64,000 nucleotides of DNA. It comes from Pristionchus mayeri (Eukaryota; Nematoda; Chromadorea; Rhabditida; Neodiplogasteridae). Positions 1 to 10,650 of the stretch are shown here, piece after piece; the first letter of the stretch is position 1, and every line of letters begins with the position of its first letter. Where the stretch lies: the NCBI GenBank assembly GCA_036245805.1, contig BTRK01000003.1:10664001-10728000 (forward strand), given 5' to 3'. The notes beneath the pieces were generated by a model, which was given only the letters and a program-made list of their open reading frames with translations, was not told the DNA's origin and ran no database searches. The position numbers and the translations under genes are program-made.

Positions 1-163
1 AGAAGTTGCGACAGTTGCAACAATCCATCATCATCATCACAATCATCACAACGATAATCATCATCACCATGCTAGCCACCAGCATCATCATGCTCATCAT
101 AATCACCATCATCATCGCAGCGGGCACGGAGGGGGACTAGGCACCCATAGGCCTCATTTTTAG
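1..163 (+). CDS. C-terminal part of His-rich secreted peptide gene (cut by window edge)
   Basis: The first 163 bases are identical to 18842-19004, the 3' end of the last exon of the His-rich peptide gene described at 18570-19004. The frame encodes long runs of histidine broken by Asn, Asp and Ala, then a Gly-rich tail ending in a TAG stop. The start and upstream exon lie outside the window, so whether this third copy is complete cannot be judged. Histidine runs of this kind can bind divalent metals; that is inference. Confidence 0.5.
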   Translation, partial: EVATVATIHHHHHNHHNDNHHHHASHQHHHAHHNHHHHRSGHGGGLGTHRPHF

Positions 164-535
164 CAGTTGTGGAATTCTAGCAAACAACATCATAATATTG
201 TCATTCTTCAAGGAAAAGTGATTCGTATCACACCAATAAGTGTCTTCATAGATCTCATCATCAGAGTATTTTCAAGTACGGCGCTCCTAGACTTTGGAAT
301 CATTATATTACATCTTTCGTGATCTACACGCTCTAATGTTGCTGACCTGATCCTGATCTCGTTTAATCGTGATCCATCCCTTACTATTGCTTGTGTTGCG
401 ATGATGAATAAATTATGTTAATATGTATGTATTCATAAATTCACAATAACGCATAAATATTAGCATTGGAAATAGGAAATACTTGAATATTGATTATTAC
501 ATTATTGAGTGGGATTATTAGGAACTTGCTTCAGG
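164..535. other. Intergenic region between convergent His-rich and ShKT genes
   Basis: AT-rich DNA between the 3' end of the plus-strand His-rich gene and the 3' end of the minus-strand ShKT copy. The same stretch occurs at 19005-19376 and, inverted, at 22814-23185. I see no coding exon in it; it presumably carries both 3' UTRs. Confidence 0.5.
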
Positions 536-1644
536 TCAGTTGCAGAATAAACAGGTAGCCGGACACTGAATGCGCATGAGTTGTTCGTAGATTGCATTGG
601 TGCAGTAGATCCTGAAATATTGAAATTCGTGAAGTGACAAGATGGTCAAATTACCTCATAGCGGGGCAATCTGAGATGTTTGTGTTCGGATTCACCCGAT
701 CGACGCAGTCTGGAATCGCATTTTAGAAGTAAATATGACAAAATGAAAAGTGCAGAAACTCACTAGTGACGTTGGTTCCAGATCCAGTTGATCCACTGGT
801 TACATTTGTTCCAGTCGAACCAGAGGTACTACAGAAGCCGCAAGTCCTTGGAAACTGGTCTCTCATTACTGTGGATATGAAAAATTTGTGAACGCATCCA
901 AATGCAACAAACCATCGAGGTAAACGGTGTTAGTGCAGAGGGAGGCCTCGAGTAGGGCAGTCCGAGACTCCAGTGAGCGTGTTTAGTTTGTAAACGCAAT
1001 CTAAAACGCATGCATTTAGGTCGTAATTTGCAAATAAATTGATGTATCATTTTTTTCGTGCGCTAAACGTATCATCGTTATCAAAGTGACAGAGGAGGAT
1101 CGTCACACTTTCAAACCTTTACAATCTAAATCATTCTTTCTCACTGGATGTGGTCGTTTGTGCAACCGTCGCTGCTGCAGTCGTTGTCGTTTCTTCTGTA
1201 GTAGTTGCATCTGCCGATCCACCAGTGCAGCAGCCTTGAGTGCCGACCGCCACCTGTACGCTCAGGTTTATCTCTCTATATCTCATCTATTACGGCACTA
1301 GGTCGGATGAGAACTATGCCTTCATACCGCCTTTGATCTACGAAAGGCGTCATGATGCCATAGTTTACATCCGACCTAGTGCCTATATTTTTTCTCGCTT
1401 TTTTCTATTTCCTATCATGAAAATTATGGCATACCTCAGCGCCAATTCCATCAGTGCATTTAGCGCCAGTGAAAGCCGAAGTATCGCAATTTTGCGTGTC
1501 GAAGCACACTGAAATACAATTGCGAATTGTTTTCAGACTCCTATCCCTGGTAAACTTACTTTTGTCTATTTCATCATCGCATGTGGGGAAATCAACAATG
1601 GCTGCAGCCAAAGTTGGTAGGAGGGCAATGATGAGGATATGCAT
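536..1644 (-). pseudogene. Broken multi-ShKT secreted protein gene (copy 1)
   Basis: Paralog of the intact gene at 10651-12371. Exons by splice sites (minus): 1644-1560 (signal peptide, starts MHILIIALLP), 1508-1435, 1253-1145 (Thr/Ala-rich linker), 1000-913, 868-764, 709-655 and 611-536. Three lesions are visible. Exon 1000-913 is 88 nt instead of 87, with one extra G next to the CTCGAG, which shifts the frame. In exon 868-764 the conserved Cys of the MRDQCPRTCGFC motif is Phe. The last TCGFC motif reads TCLFC. There are only two ShKT units, not three: exon 1000-913 looks like a hybrid of exons 4 and 6 of the intact gene. The second intron holds a hairpin MITE. The same lesions are shared by the palindrome copies near 20 and 22 kb, so they predate that duplication. 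Non-function is inferred from the frameshift. Confidence 0.8.
1294..1383. repeat. Hairpin MITE (family M1) in intron of copy 1
   Basis: A roughly 90-bp near-perfect inverted repeat. Its ends read GGCACTAGGTCGGATG and the reverse complement, around a second inner hairpin. Relatives occur near 10912, 26955, 47787, 53303 and 62128, all in introns. In the 18-24 kb palindrome this element is split: the left half ends at 20145 and the right half starts at 20711. Confidence 0.8.
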
Positions 1645-2212
1645 TTCGAGAGATGGTGAAGAGGAAAATGAGAGAAGAGCATTGGATGATTTTCCACCCC
1701 ATTCCTTCTCCTTTTATGCGAATTGTGCATCGAAAAGATCATTGTTCTTTCGAATTTGAACAGTTGAAATCTGTGGGAAAAGAGCGCTCACTGGGAGTCA
1801 CGAACGCTTTGATTGTACAGATAATGGGCGGAGGATACGAAATAAATCTGTTGCTGATCTATTTCCCTGATCTAAATAATGGTATTTTCTGAAAATTTAT
1901 GAAATATGAAATTTTCATCGTTGAAGTGTTTATCTGATTGTTTTTTTTGTTTTTGTGTTCCAAATTTGGGGATACATGATTTCTAGATATGTATTTTCTT
2001 TGTACTCGGATGACCACGCTGCGACCATTAGTAGTAACCTCCAAATGTCATACTGCGAATATACGAATAATCCATCTGCACACCACATGAGAAGAGAGAT
2101 CAGCATGCATCCGCCGTCCCATGATAGAAAGGGATAAAACGGTTGATCAAGCAGAACAATCTCACTTTGAAAAAACCTTTTGTGTCCATTCTCGCGTCAA
2201 TATTGTACTGTC
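1645..2212. repeat. Copied upstream (5') region of the multi-ShKT gene
   Basis: This is the region upstream of minus-strand copy 1. The stretch from about 1875 to 2208 closely matches 4320-4655 and, inverted, 9650-9990, which lie upstream of other copies. At about 2209 the homology stops abruptly and the sequence continues as DNA related to 14.3-14.77 kb. It probably holds the old promoter. The identical block is at 20989-21556. Confidence 0.65.
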
Positions 2213-2686
2213 TCGGTGGCTGTTCATACGGAGAAGGTTGCCGATGAGGGAAATTTCGCCATCGAGAGTTATTTGAACACCTGCATTCGCCGGTTTTCGT
2301 TCGTGATGTGGTACTCTTTAGGTACACATTTTACTACTTTATTCAAATTTTACCTAGCTTTACTTGATATTCCGCTTTAAAGCGAGCAAGATAAGAGACG
2401 TGACTGCGTTCACAAGTGATAGTTTGAACAGCTACATGAGGTAGGGGATACAAAGTCCGGTGTAGAAAGGGATCATGCTTTTTTGCTCCCACTGCGTAGG
2501 GGGTGGAAAGCGTTATTGGCATCCCGCAAATTATTTTGATTGTTCAGGCGTGATTTCGTTTTCGAACGGTGGATGTATGCTGATGTTTCACCGTATCTAT
2601 ATTCGTTATATGTTGCACGGGCGCAATAGCGGTAGCGAACTCGTACGACTGTTAGAGAACTGGAGATACAAGTGTACCCAATATTG
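2213..2686. repeat. 474-bp patch from the upstream region of another ShKT gene
   Basis: Read on the minus strand, this block matches 14292-14765, the upstream region of the pseudogene at 15027. At both ends the surrounding sequence switches to multi-ShKT gene homology: about 2209 (upstream region) and about 2687 (last intron of copy at 2719-3925). It occurs again inside both palindrome arms, at 20161-20633 and 21557-22030. It contains no ORF supported by homology. Confidence 0.7.
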
Positions 2687-2718
2687 AAATTCATGAGGTG
2701 ACAAGATGGTCAAATTAC

Positions 2719-3925
2719 CTCATAGCGGGGCAATCTGAGATGTTTGTGTTCGGATTCACCCGATCGACGCAGTCTGGAATCGCATTTTAGAAGTAAATAT
2801 GACAAAATGAAAAGTGCAGAAACTTACTATTGACGTTGGTTATAGATCCAGTTGATCCATTGGTTACATTTGTTCCAGTCGAACCAGAAGTACTGCAGAA
2901 GCCGCAAGTCCTTGGACACTGGTCTCGCATTACTGCGGATATGAAAAATTTGTGAACGCATCCAAATGCAACAAACCATCGAGGTAAACGGTGTTAGTGC
3001 AGAGAGAGGCTCGAGCAGGACAATCGGAAACACCGGTGAGAGGGTTCACCTTGTCGACGCAGCCTATAAAACACATATACGCATTCTCTGAAACACCTTG
3101 TCATACTATCTCAGCGTTGTGACCCGACAGAAAAGGGAGCTGAATCGAACTGCAACCACGAAACTTCATATCCTACTGAAACATATAATCTCCTGCCGCG
3201 AATCTACCTGTCATTGAACGAAAGTGACCAGGCGTTTTTTGTGTTTACGTATAATTTGAGATGCAAGTGTGCTCAGAATGATTAAATTGGGGTAATATTT
3301 TGGTGTTTCAAAGTGTTTTCAAATATCGAACCGATTTCAAAAAAATCGGTTTGCCGCATTTTGTAGTCCGGGCATCGCGGGAAAATTCAAAATCCTAATC
3401 CCTTTGTCTACCCGTATCTGGTGAGAACAATGTGGGTCAGAACGCTGTGCTATGATGTCATAATCTAATTCTTACTGGTCGAGTTGATTGACGATCCAAT
3501 GGTACTGCAGAAACCGCAAGTCCTCGGGCACTGATCTCTCATAACTACAACACAAACACTCAATTCACTTTTCGACGGAGACCTCACCGTCGAGGTAAAC
3601 GGAGTTGGTGCAGAGGGAGGCTCGAGTAGGGCAGTCCGAGACTCCAGTGAGAGGGTTTAGTTTGTCGACGCAGGCTGAAATACGTGCATGTAGGTGATCA
3701 TTTGCAAATATATCGGCTTATCATTATTTCGGGCGCTAAACTTATCATTGCACTCAAAGCGTAGGAGCGATATCGTCTGAATTCAAAATTGGCGCGAATT
3801 CAATGTTATTTCTCACTGTACGCGGTCGTTTGTGCAACCGTCGCTGCTGCAGTCGTTGTCGTTTCCTCCGTGGTCGTTGCATCTGCCGATCCACCAGTGC
3901 AACAGCCTTGAGTGCCGACCGCCAC
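2719..3925 (-). pseudogene. Multi-ShKT gene fragment lacking first and last exons
   Basis: Six exons match exons 3-8 of the intact paralog with the same lengths: 3925-3817 (linker, 109 nt), 3674-3588 (87), 3544-3476 (69), 3063-2977 (87), 2932-2828 (105) and 2773-2719 (55). The reading frame appears open across them, and the CVD..NPLTG and CPRTCGFC motifs are present. Both ends are missing. The signal-peptide exons are deleted: the intron runs directly into sequence matching 10345 in the intact locus, so about 657 bp is absent. The final exon with the last three cysteines is replaced at about 2687 by the patch described above. It cannot encode a secreted protein without new exons, so I call it a pseudogene fragment. 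Confidence 0.8.
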
Positions 3926-5603
3926 CTGCACGCTCAGGTTTCTCTCTCTATCTCTCATCTATTTTCATTTTTACGACTTTTGCTTTTTTTGCATTTTTTT
4001 CATATTCGTTTTCATAAAACGGATTTTTACAGGAAATTATGGCTAAAAATGCAATGAAATCTCGTGCAAAATATGAAATATTGACGAAATAGCCATATCC
4101 GGATTTAAGCACTATTTCGTCAATATTTCATTGTTTTTTCAAGTGCTTTTATTGCATTTCAAGCCATATTTTCGTGCAAAAACCCATCCGTTTTATATGA
4201 AAAAAGAATGCAAAAAAGCAAAAGTCATAAAAATGGTAATTCACCGTAATCCACGACATGTGATATTTTGGAAATTGCACAGTATACGTTCCTAAGTTTC
4301 CATCACGTACGATAAATAATGGTATTTTCTGAAAATTTATGAAATATGAAATTTTCATCGTTAAAGTATCTGATTAGATTTTTTTTGTGTTTTTGTGTTC
4401 CAAATTTGGGGATACATCATTTCTAGATATGTATTTTCTTTGTACTCGAATGACCACGCTGCGACCATTAGTAGTAACCTCCAAATGTCATACTGCGAAT
4501 ATACGAATAATCCATCTGTACACCACATGAGAAGAGAGATCAGCATGCATCCGCCGTCCCATGAGAGAAAGGGATAAAACGGTTGATCAAGCAGAACAAT
4601 CTCACTTTGAAAAACTCCTTTTGTGTCCATTCTCGCGTCAATATTGTACTGTTTTCTGATGATCTGTAGGAAAACATGCATTTTCAGGATTTCCGACCTA
4701 TACTCGAAAAATATCTTCCTTTTCAAATACACATACATATCTTACGAAAACCAACAAGAAATATTGTTATTGCTATCCTTTGTGCAAATTCTGCAACCCT
4801 ACTGAAACCAACTGAAAGGTTGATGAGGTCGAATATTTTCATCGTATCATAGAATCACGCGACTTTCGATGAGTCCCAACTTCCACTTTCTATTCCTCCT
4901 CCATCGTCCTGTTCATTTGACTACGGAAAGGTGAAAACGCTAAATTATGAAATTAATGCCGATCGTTGCCGATTAAAAAGCACCCAATGTAAAATGATAC
5001 TTTGACAAAGCCATTTTTCCATTTCCGTCATGTGTTATACAAATAAAATATTCATATTAGGTATCCGCTTTATTTCCCTCTCAATACATCGGTTGAAAGG
5101 CAAGGAAAACACAAATAATATGGAGACAGTCTTCTGCGGATGGGTCTGGAACCCCTTGGTCAGATATATAGCCTAATCCAAACCATAGCATTGATAAATT
5201 TAAAGGCGTCCCTACTCCTGTGTGTCGACCTCCTCTGCACAACATTTCGTAAACATTTCAGCAAACATACAATGTGCCTTGTCCCGCTTCTGAGAAAAAA
5301 TAATAAATAAGTATGGCGTTGTCGAAGAATAAATTAATGCTGATAGATTCTCAATACGATTGATTCTCCGTTCCGCTTCACTTCCAATGATCACTTCTAT
5401 TAATACTAATCGGTACTTCCTTGAAATCATGAAATCAATTGTACACATCGCGTTGATATTTTGCACCGTTCATTGTGAAATATGGCATTTATTGACTAAC
5501 AAATAATGTGAATCATATTGAAAATTATAAATACTAGACGGCCGATTTCTACATTAGTTCATGGGATTAATGAGATTATGGTAATGAAATTATTTCAAGA
5601 ATA
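3926..5603. repeat. Inverted copy of the multi-ShKT upstream and spacer regions
   Basis: 3963-4860 is an inverted repeat of 9430-10345, the region upstream of the intact gene. It includes an inner AT-rich inverted repeat with arms around 3960-4070 and 4080-4230. 4850-5600 reversed matches 12372-13200, the region downstream of the intact gene. The reading frames here (for example at 4361-4738 and 5212-5466) are not conserved between copies, so I do not treat them as genes. Confidence 0.6.
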
Positions 5604-5745
5604 CTAATTACAGAATCCACAAGTAGCAGGACACTGAATGCGCATGAGTTGTTGGTAGATCGCATTAGTGCAGTTGATCCTGAAATATTGAAATTCGTGA
5701 GTTGGCAAGATGGTCAAATTACCTCATGGCGGGGCAATCGAAGAT
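5604..5745 (-). pseudogene. Last exon and partial penultimate exon of a multi-ShKT gene
   Basis: Minus strand 5679-5604 is an intact 76-nt terminal exon encoding the end of a ShKT domain (MRIQCPATCGFCN then TAG). It follows an intron and the 3' part of the preceding exon (about 5745-5723, DCPAMR). Upstream of 5745 the homology ends abruptly in unrelated AT-rich sequence, so only the tail of a third tandem unit is left. Confidence 0.75.
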
Positions 5746-6011
5746 GCTCGACTGAAGGTTCGCTCTTTGAAATTGTTTCCTCTAGACTAAAACTTAATTA
5801 CATTTGTCCTGCCCAGTCGCAGACTTCTGCGTCTGCGCCAAGACTTGAAAGTACAACTTTAATCAGAGGATGTGGATCCATATTTAAAAATCAAAAAAAT
5901 GCTATCATGTGAATCTAACAAATGAGTTATCAAGAATCTTTAATTACTACAATGTTGCATCTAATATGCTTATATCAGGTATTGAAGTGCAAATAGAGAT
6001 TCATCAATGTA
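5746..6011. other. AT-rich sequence, no recognised feature
   Basis: Lies between the truncated ShKT tail and a mariner-like element. I see no splice-bounded exon or repeat. Confidence 0.4.
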
Positions 6012-6919
6012 TTAGGTTGTTCGGAAAGTTTCTTTCTTTTTTCATGTATGGGCACTATTCACTTCTCCTTTATTTAACCTCGACCAATCAGTTTATGGTT
6101 TTTTGTAGTTGATGTGGGCTTGGATACTCTCTATGATAACCAGTAGTACATGCCTTTTCGATCAATAGATTCTGACCAATGGAGGTCCGAAGTTAGCCTA
6201 GTCGACTTTTCTCCCAGATTTTTAATGGCGCACATTTCTTTGCAGAACAGAGATAGGTATACAAATGACTCACTATTGTGAAGTACGTCAAATAGGGTTA
6301 TTAGTAAACATAAAGTTATAAATCTAAGACGTATTGCCTAATCTAACGAAGCGTCGATTGGATAATCCGCACTACTATCTGTTTTTCGAGCAGAATTTTG
6401 AACTTATTATGCTTCCCCCGATCAACCTAGAGAACAAAGCGATTGTTATTTGTGAAGTACTTTACATGGCCTATTGCTTTCCATAATTAGGTGGGAATCC
6501 AATTACGTATTCATGAGCAGGCTTTTTCAGAATATTTATGCCGAAATTTGAACATCGAAATGGTGAAATTTTGATATATCTCGTCTCTCTCGATGGTTGA
6601 AAGCCTGGAGTTTCTTTGTTATTTTTATTATCAACTCTTGCCCTATCATACATTATCGGCTTAATATCGGTAGGCATCTAGTTCTCGGGAAAATTGACCC
6701 AACAAAAAACACTGAAATTCTGCCTTTTCAGGTGTTTTTGACATTTGCTAACTTTTGAAATTTTATCTAGCCTGCTATACGACAGAGATGTGATTTGAAC
6801 ATACTGTAGTATCCCACCGCCAAGGCCCTAACGTATACCATAGAAAAAATAATTGAGGTCGAATGCCACAAGAATTGGCATGAGAAAAATAAAATAAAGA
6901 AACTTTCCGAACAACCTAA
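6012..6919. mobile_element. Mariner-like element, about 908 bp, flanked by TA
   Basis: The left end reads TTAGGTTGTTCGGAAAGTTT and the right end is its reverse complement. A TA dinucleotide abuts both sides (6010-6011 and 6920-6921), as in Tc1/mariner insertion. It is shorter than a typical full-length mariner, and I found no intact transposase frame, so it is probably non-autonomous or decayed. A solo copy of the same terminus lies at about 27925-27957. Confidence 0.75.
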
Positions 6920-6921
6920 TA

Positions 6922-7734
6922 TCCCATCCCATCACCGGTTTGAACTTGCTCGTCGGAACAACGGGATGCTGCCGATCTATGTTATGATGCGAAGCCGGAC
7001 GTGCCCACAAGGAATTTCACTCAACAGGAGGATAAGGAGCTGGCGGAAAAGGCAAAGGAGTTGATGGAGATCATCAGTACTCGAAAAGAGATAAAAAACA
7101 AGACAAAAATGGGCACGGAAATACCGAGGATTATGATTAGGTTACATATGTGATCAAGAGGGTCCAGACCGCCTCCCCAGAAGCATTAGCCTGTGCCCAA
7201 TGGTTTTGTTGTCCGTGTAATTCAGCCGATAGGAGAGGTAAATAAAGCGGACAACATTTATACATGTTTTATTCATATAATGCATGGTAGAGAAAAACAA
7301 ACTTTGTTTTACACTATTTTACACTGGATGCTTCTTTATCTTCGTTCTTCGTTGCTTCGTTGACGGCGAATTTTTCATAAATGCATAAAATGCCATCAAT
7401 ATATCAGGGAAATAGGAAACAGCAACAAATTTATTTCGTTTCCTCCGCCCATTATATATAATCCCATTATATATTCTGCGATTTAGTAAATCTGACCATG
7501 GTGTGTGGTGCGGTATACGGTAGCTTGCATTTAACTTTTCTGCGATTTCGGAAAATTCACCATCCTGTGCGGGTATACGGTAGTCATAAGTCTGACCAAC
7601 GGAATATTGTCTGACCCAAGGCTAACTGTTATGGTATACAGTAGTTTGTTAAAGCGTCACTGACAGACAGACGCTACGATATTTTTTTCCTATAGGAACT
7701 TCGACAACGCCATACTTGTTGCTTATTTTTTTCT
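6922..7734. other. Diverged spacer and upstream fragments of the ShKT array
   Basis: 7130-7360 resembles the downstream spacer at 12780-13000 (the AAATAAAGCGGA block and the CTTCTTTATCT block), but diverged. 7400-7460 resembles the segment at 10425-10480 just upstream of the intact gene. These look like remains of another tandem unit whose exons are gone. No coding exon was seen. Confidence 0.45.
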
Positions 7735-9500
7735 CAGAAGCGGGACAAGTCGCATTACCGATGTACCGATGTATTGACCGATGTATTGAGAGGGAAATAA
7801 AGCTGATACCTAATACGAATATTTTATTCACATAACACATGACGGAGATGGAAAAATGGCTTTGTAAAAGTATTATTTTACATTAGATGCTTCTTTATCT
7901 GCAACGATCGGCATGTATCAGGTTGGTCATAAAGTTTTGTCCGATTTTAACCAATGTTCATTCTGACATCTCCCTTCGTTCGTTTTTGCCCAATCAACTT
8001 AGGTCCTTTAGTGGTAGATAGGGGCGTCTATACTCTCTTCAGCGCACGCTATCATAAATCTGTCCGACCAAGGAAATGAATACAGTCATGTCCCCAACTT
8101 CATGTGAGCGACCTACACCCTGACTTTTTGAACGATCAGCATTTAATTTAGAACAGAGATATGACCCTATCCCCACAGTAGTAAAGCACGCTGGTCATAT
8201 ATCGCACCGGTAATATTGATGCTGATCAGCCTTGAATGGCCTATTAGAGATAGCCGCGTAATCCGAGTTTGGAATTCAATGACACTTGTCACGTCACGTT
8301 TCTATAGTATTGTATCTATACCGACGGCCTTTGATATTTCAATTATTCAAAAATGTGAACTACCTGTCCAATGCAAGCTACAGTACTCTTTGGGAGAGAA
8401 TGTGGCTCTCCATTCATGAACAAGGTTCTTCGGAGTTTCAATCAATCAATCAATTTATCTTATCAGGCGGAAACGCTCAGAAGATGATAGGTCGGTAGTC
8501 TTCATAAGTTGCACTCCACCAATGGCTGCCAATAGCTCGGGATAGGTCGTCTCTCCATCGCGCGCGAGGCTTTCCGGGGGGACGAGTCTTCGGAGTTTAT
8601 GTGTTCAATTTTGAACATCAAAATACATACTTTTGGGGTTTTTGTGCTAGCCCTGTAGTTGTAGGAGCGGTAATTTCGTGCTCAAATTAATGAACAACCC
8701 TTACCCTATTCGTCATCATTTTGTAATATTATGGGGGTCGCTACTTTTTCTAGGGAAATCGGTGCCCGAAGGCCCTCCATATTAGGTATTTTCTGAATTT
8801 ATATCGAAAAATAATTGATAGACAAATATCACTTTTTTTAGATGAGAAAGCCAAGTGGGCTCCTAAATATTGATGTAATGGAGAACCCTTAAAGTAGTGA
8901 TGATAGCGCCCGTAGGTAGGTGTCCGTCTCGTCAATCCTCGAAACAGGTGATTTGTTCGAATGAATTCTGATATTTCTAAAGGTCCATTATTCATCGACC
9001 TGTACGAAGCACATAACGAATTCAGCAGCTCTCTCTTTTTGATACTAGGTAGTTGACGACGTCCTTTTTGATAAACTATGTGGGCCTCCATCTAAAAATT
9101 TCTCTGCGAAATTCAGCAACTTTAAGAAAAATGTGGTGAAAAATTCAACGTACCACAGACCTTTTTTCTCGCACAGTTGATATACATGCACCATTTCAAC
9201 GTTAATATTCAAAAGGCCGAATATGTCCCTATATATCGCCATCATGACTATATGAGGCGATTTGAGCCAAACAAATTATACGAACTCAAAGTTGGGGTCG
9301 GAAATCGGACAAAACTTTATGACCAACCTAATATATAATACCTTTGCGTTGTCACCTTTCCGTAATCCAATGACAAAGAAGACGAAAGAGGAAGAGGGAG
9401 ATTGAGTCGGGACTCATCGAAAGTCGCGTGATTCTATGATACGATGGAAATATTCGACCTCATCAACACACAACAGCTTACCTTTCATTTGGTTTCAGTA
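7735..9500 (+). repeat. Direct copy of the downstream spacer, split by a transposon
   Basis: 7735-7915 and 9334-9500 together match the uninterrupted spacer at about 12885-13190. The join falls exactly at the mariner-like element 7918-9331. This makes 12.9-13.2 kb the empty-site version. Confidence 0.75.
7918..9331. mobile_element. Mariner-like element, about 1.4 kb, TA target duplication
   Basis: The ends read CAGGTTGGTCATAAAGTTTT and, at the right, its near-perfect reverse complement, flanked by TA at 7916-7917 and 9332-9333. The length suits a mariner. Minus-strand frames at 8750-9091 and 9045-9245 may be transposase remains, but I cannot see a D,D34D triad, so the coding part is decayed or unrecognised. 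The empty site is present at about 13015. Confidence 0.7.
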
Positions 9501-10650
9501 GGTTTGTAGAATTTGCACAAATGATAGCAATGATAATATTTCTTGTTGGTTTTCGTAAGATATGTATGGGTATTTGAAAAGGAAGATAATTTTCGAGTAT
9601 AGGTCGGAAATCCTGAAAATACATGTTTTCCTACAGATCATCAGAAAACAGTACAATATTGACGCGAGAATGGACACAAAAGGAGTTTTGCAAAGTGAGA
9701 TTGTTCTGCTTGATCAACCGTTTTATCCCTTTCTCTCATGGGACGGCGGATGCATGCTGATCTCTCTTCTCATGTGGTGCACAGATGGATTATTCGTATA
9801 TTCGCAGTATGACATTTGGAGGTTACTACTAATGGTCGCAGCGTGGTCATTCGAGTACAAAGAAAATACATATCTAGAAATGATGTATCCCCAAATTTGG
9901 AACACAAAAACACAAAAAAAAATCCAATCAGATAAATACTTTAACGATGAAAATTTCATATTTCATAAATTTTCAGAAAATACCATTATTTATCGTACGT
10001 GATGGAAACTTAGGAACGAATACTGTGCAATTTCCAAAATATCACATGTCGTGGATTACGGTGAGTTACCATTTTTATGACTTTTGCTTTTTTGCATTCT
10101 TTTTTCATATGCGTTTTCATAAAACGGATGGGTTTTTGCACGAAAATATGGCTTGAAATGCAATAAAAGCACTTGAAAAAAACAATGAAATAAATAGTGC
10201 TTAAATCCGGATATGGCTATTTCGTCAATATTTCATATTTTGCACGAGCTTTTATTGCATTTTTAGCCATATTTTCCTGTAAAAATCCGTTTTATGAAAA
10301 CGAATATGAAAAAAATGCAAAAAAGCAAAAGTCGTAAAAATGAAAATTCACCATAATCCACGAAACGTGAAATTTTTGGAAATGCACGGTATACGTTCCT
10401 AAATTTCCATCAGGTACGATAGATCAGGGAAATAGATCAGCAACAGATTTATTTCGTATCATCCGCCCATTATCTGTACAATCAAAGCGTTCGTGACTCC
10501 CAATAAGCGCTCCTCGCCCACAGGTTTCAACTGTTCAAATTCAAAAAGGACAATGATCTTTTCGATGCACAATTCACATAAAGGGAGAAGGAATGGGGTG
10601 GAAAATCATCCACTGCTCTTCTCTCCTTCTCCTCTTCACCATCTCTCGAA
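9501..10650 (+). promoter_or_regulatory. Upstream region of the intact multi-ShKT gene
   Basis: 9501-10345 is an inverted copy of 3963-4780, with an inner AT-rich inverted repeat (about 10070-10345). 10425-10650 carries the immediate upstream sequence, shared with 1645-1870 (the GATCAGGGAAATAGATCAGC block) and a CATAAAGGGAG motif at about 10576. No upstream exon is visible. I infer that the promoter is here; no canonical TATA box stands out. Confidence 0.45.

Noticed and set aside
4361..4738. 125-aa frame and its mirror at 9562-10002
   Set aside because: Both lie in the repeated upstream region; the related copies at 1859-2213 and 21203-21557 do not keep the frame, and there is no signal or domain.
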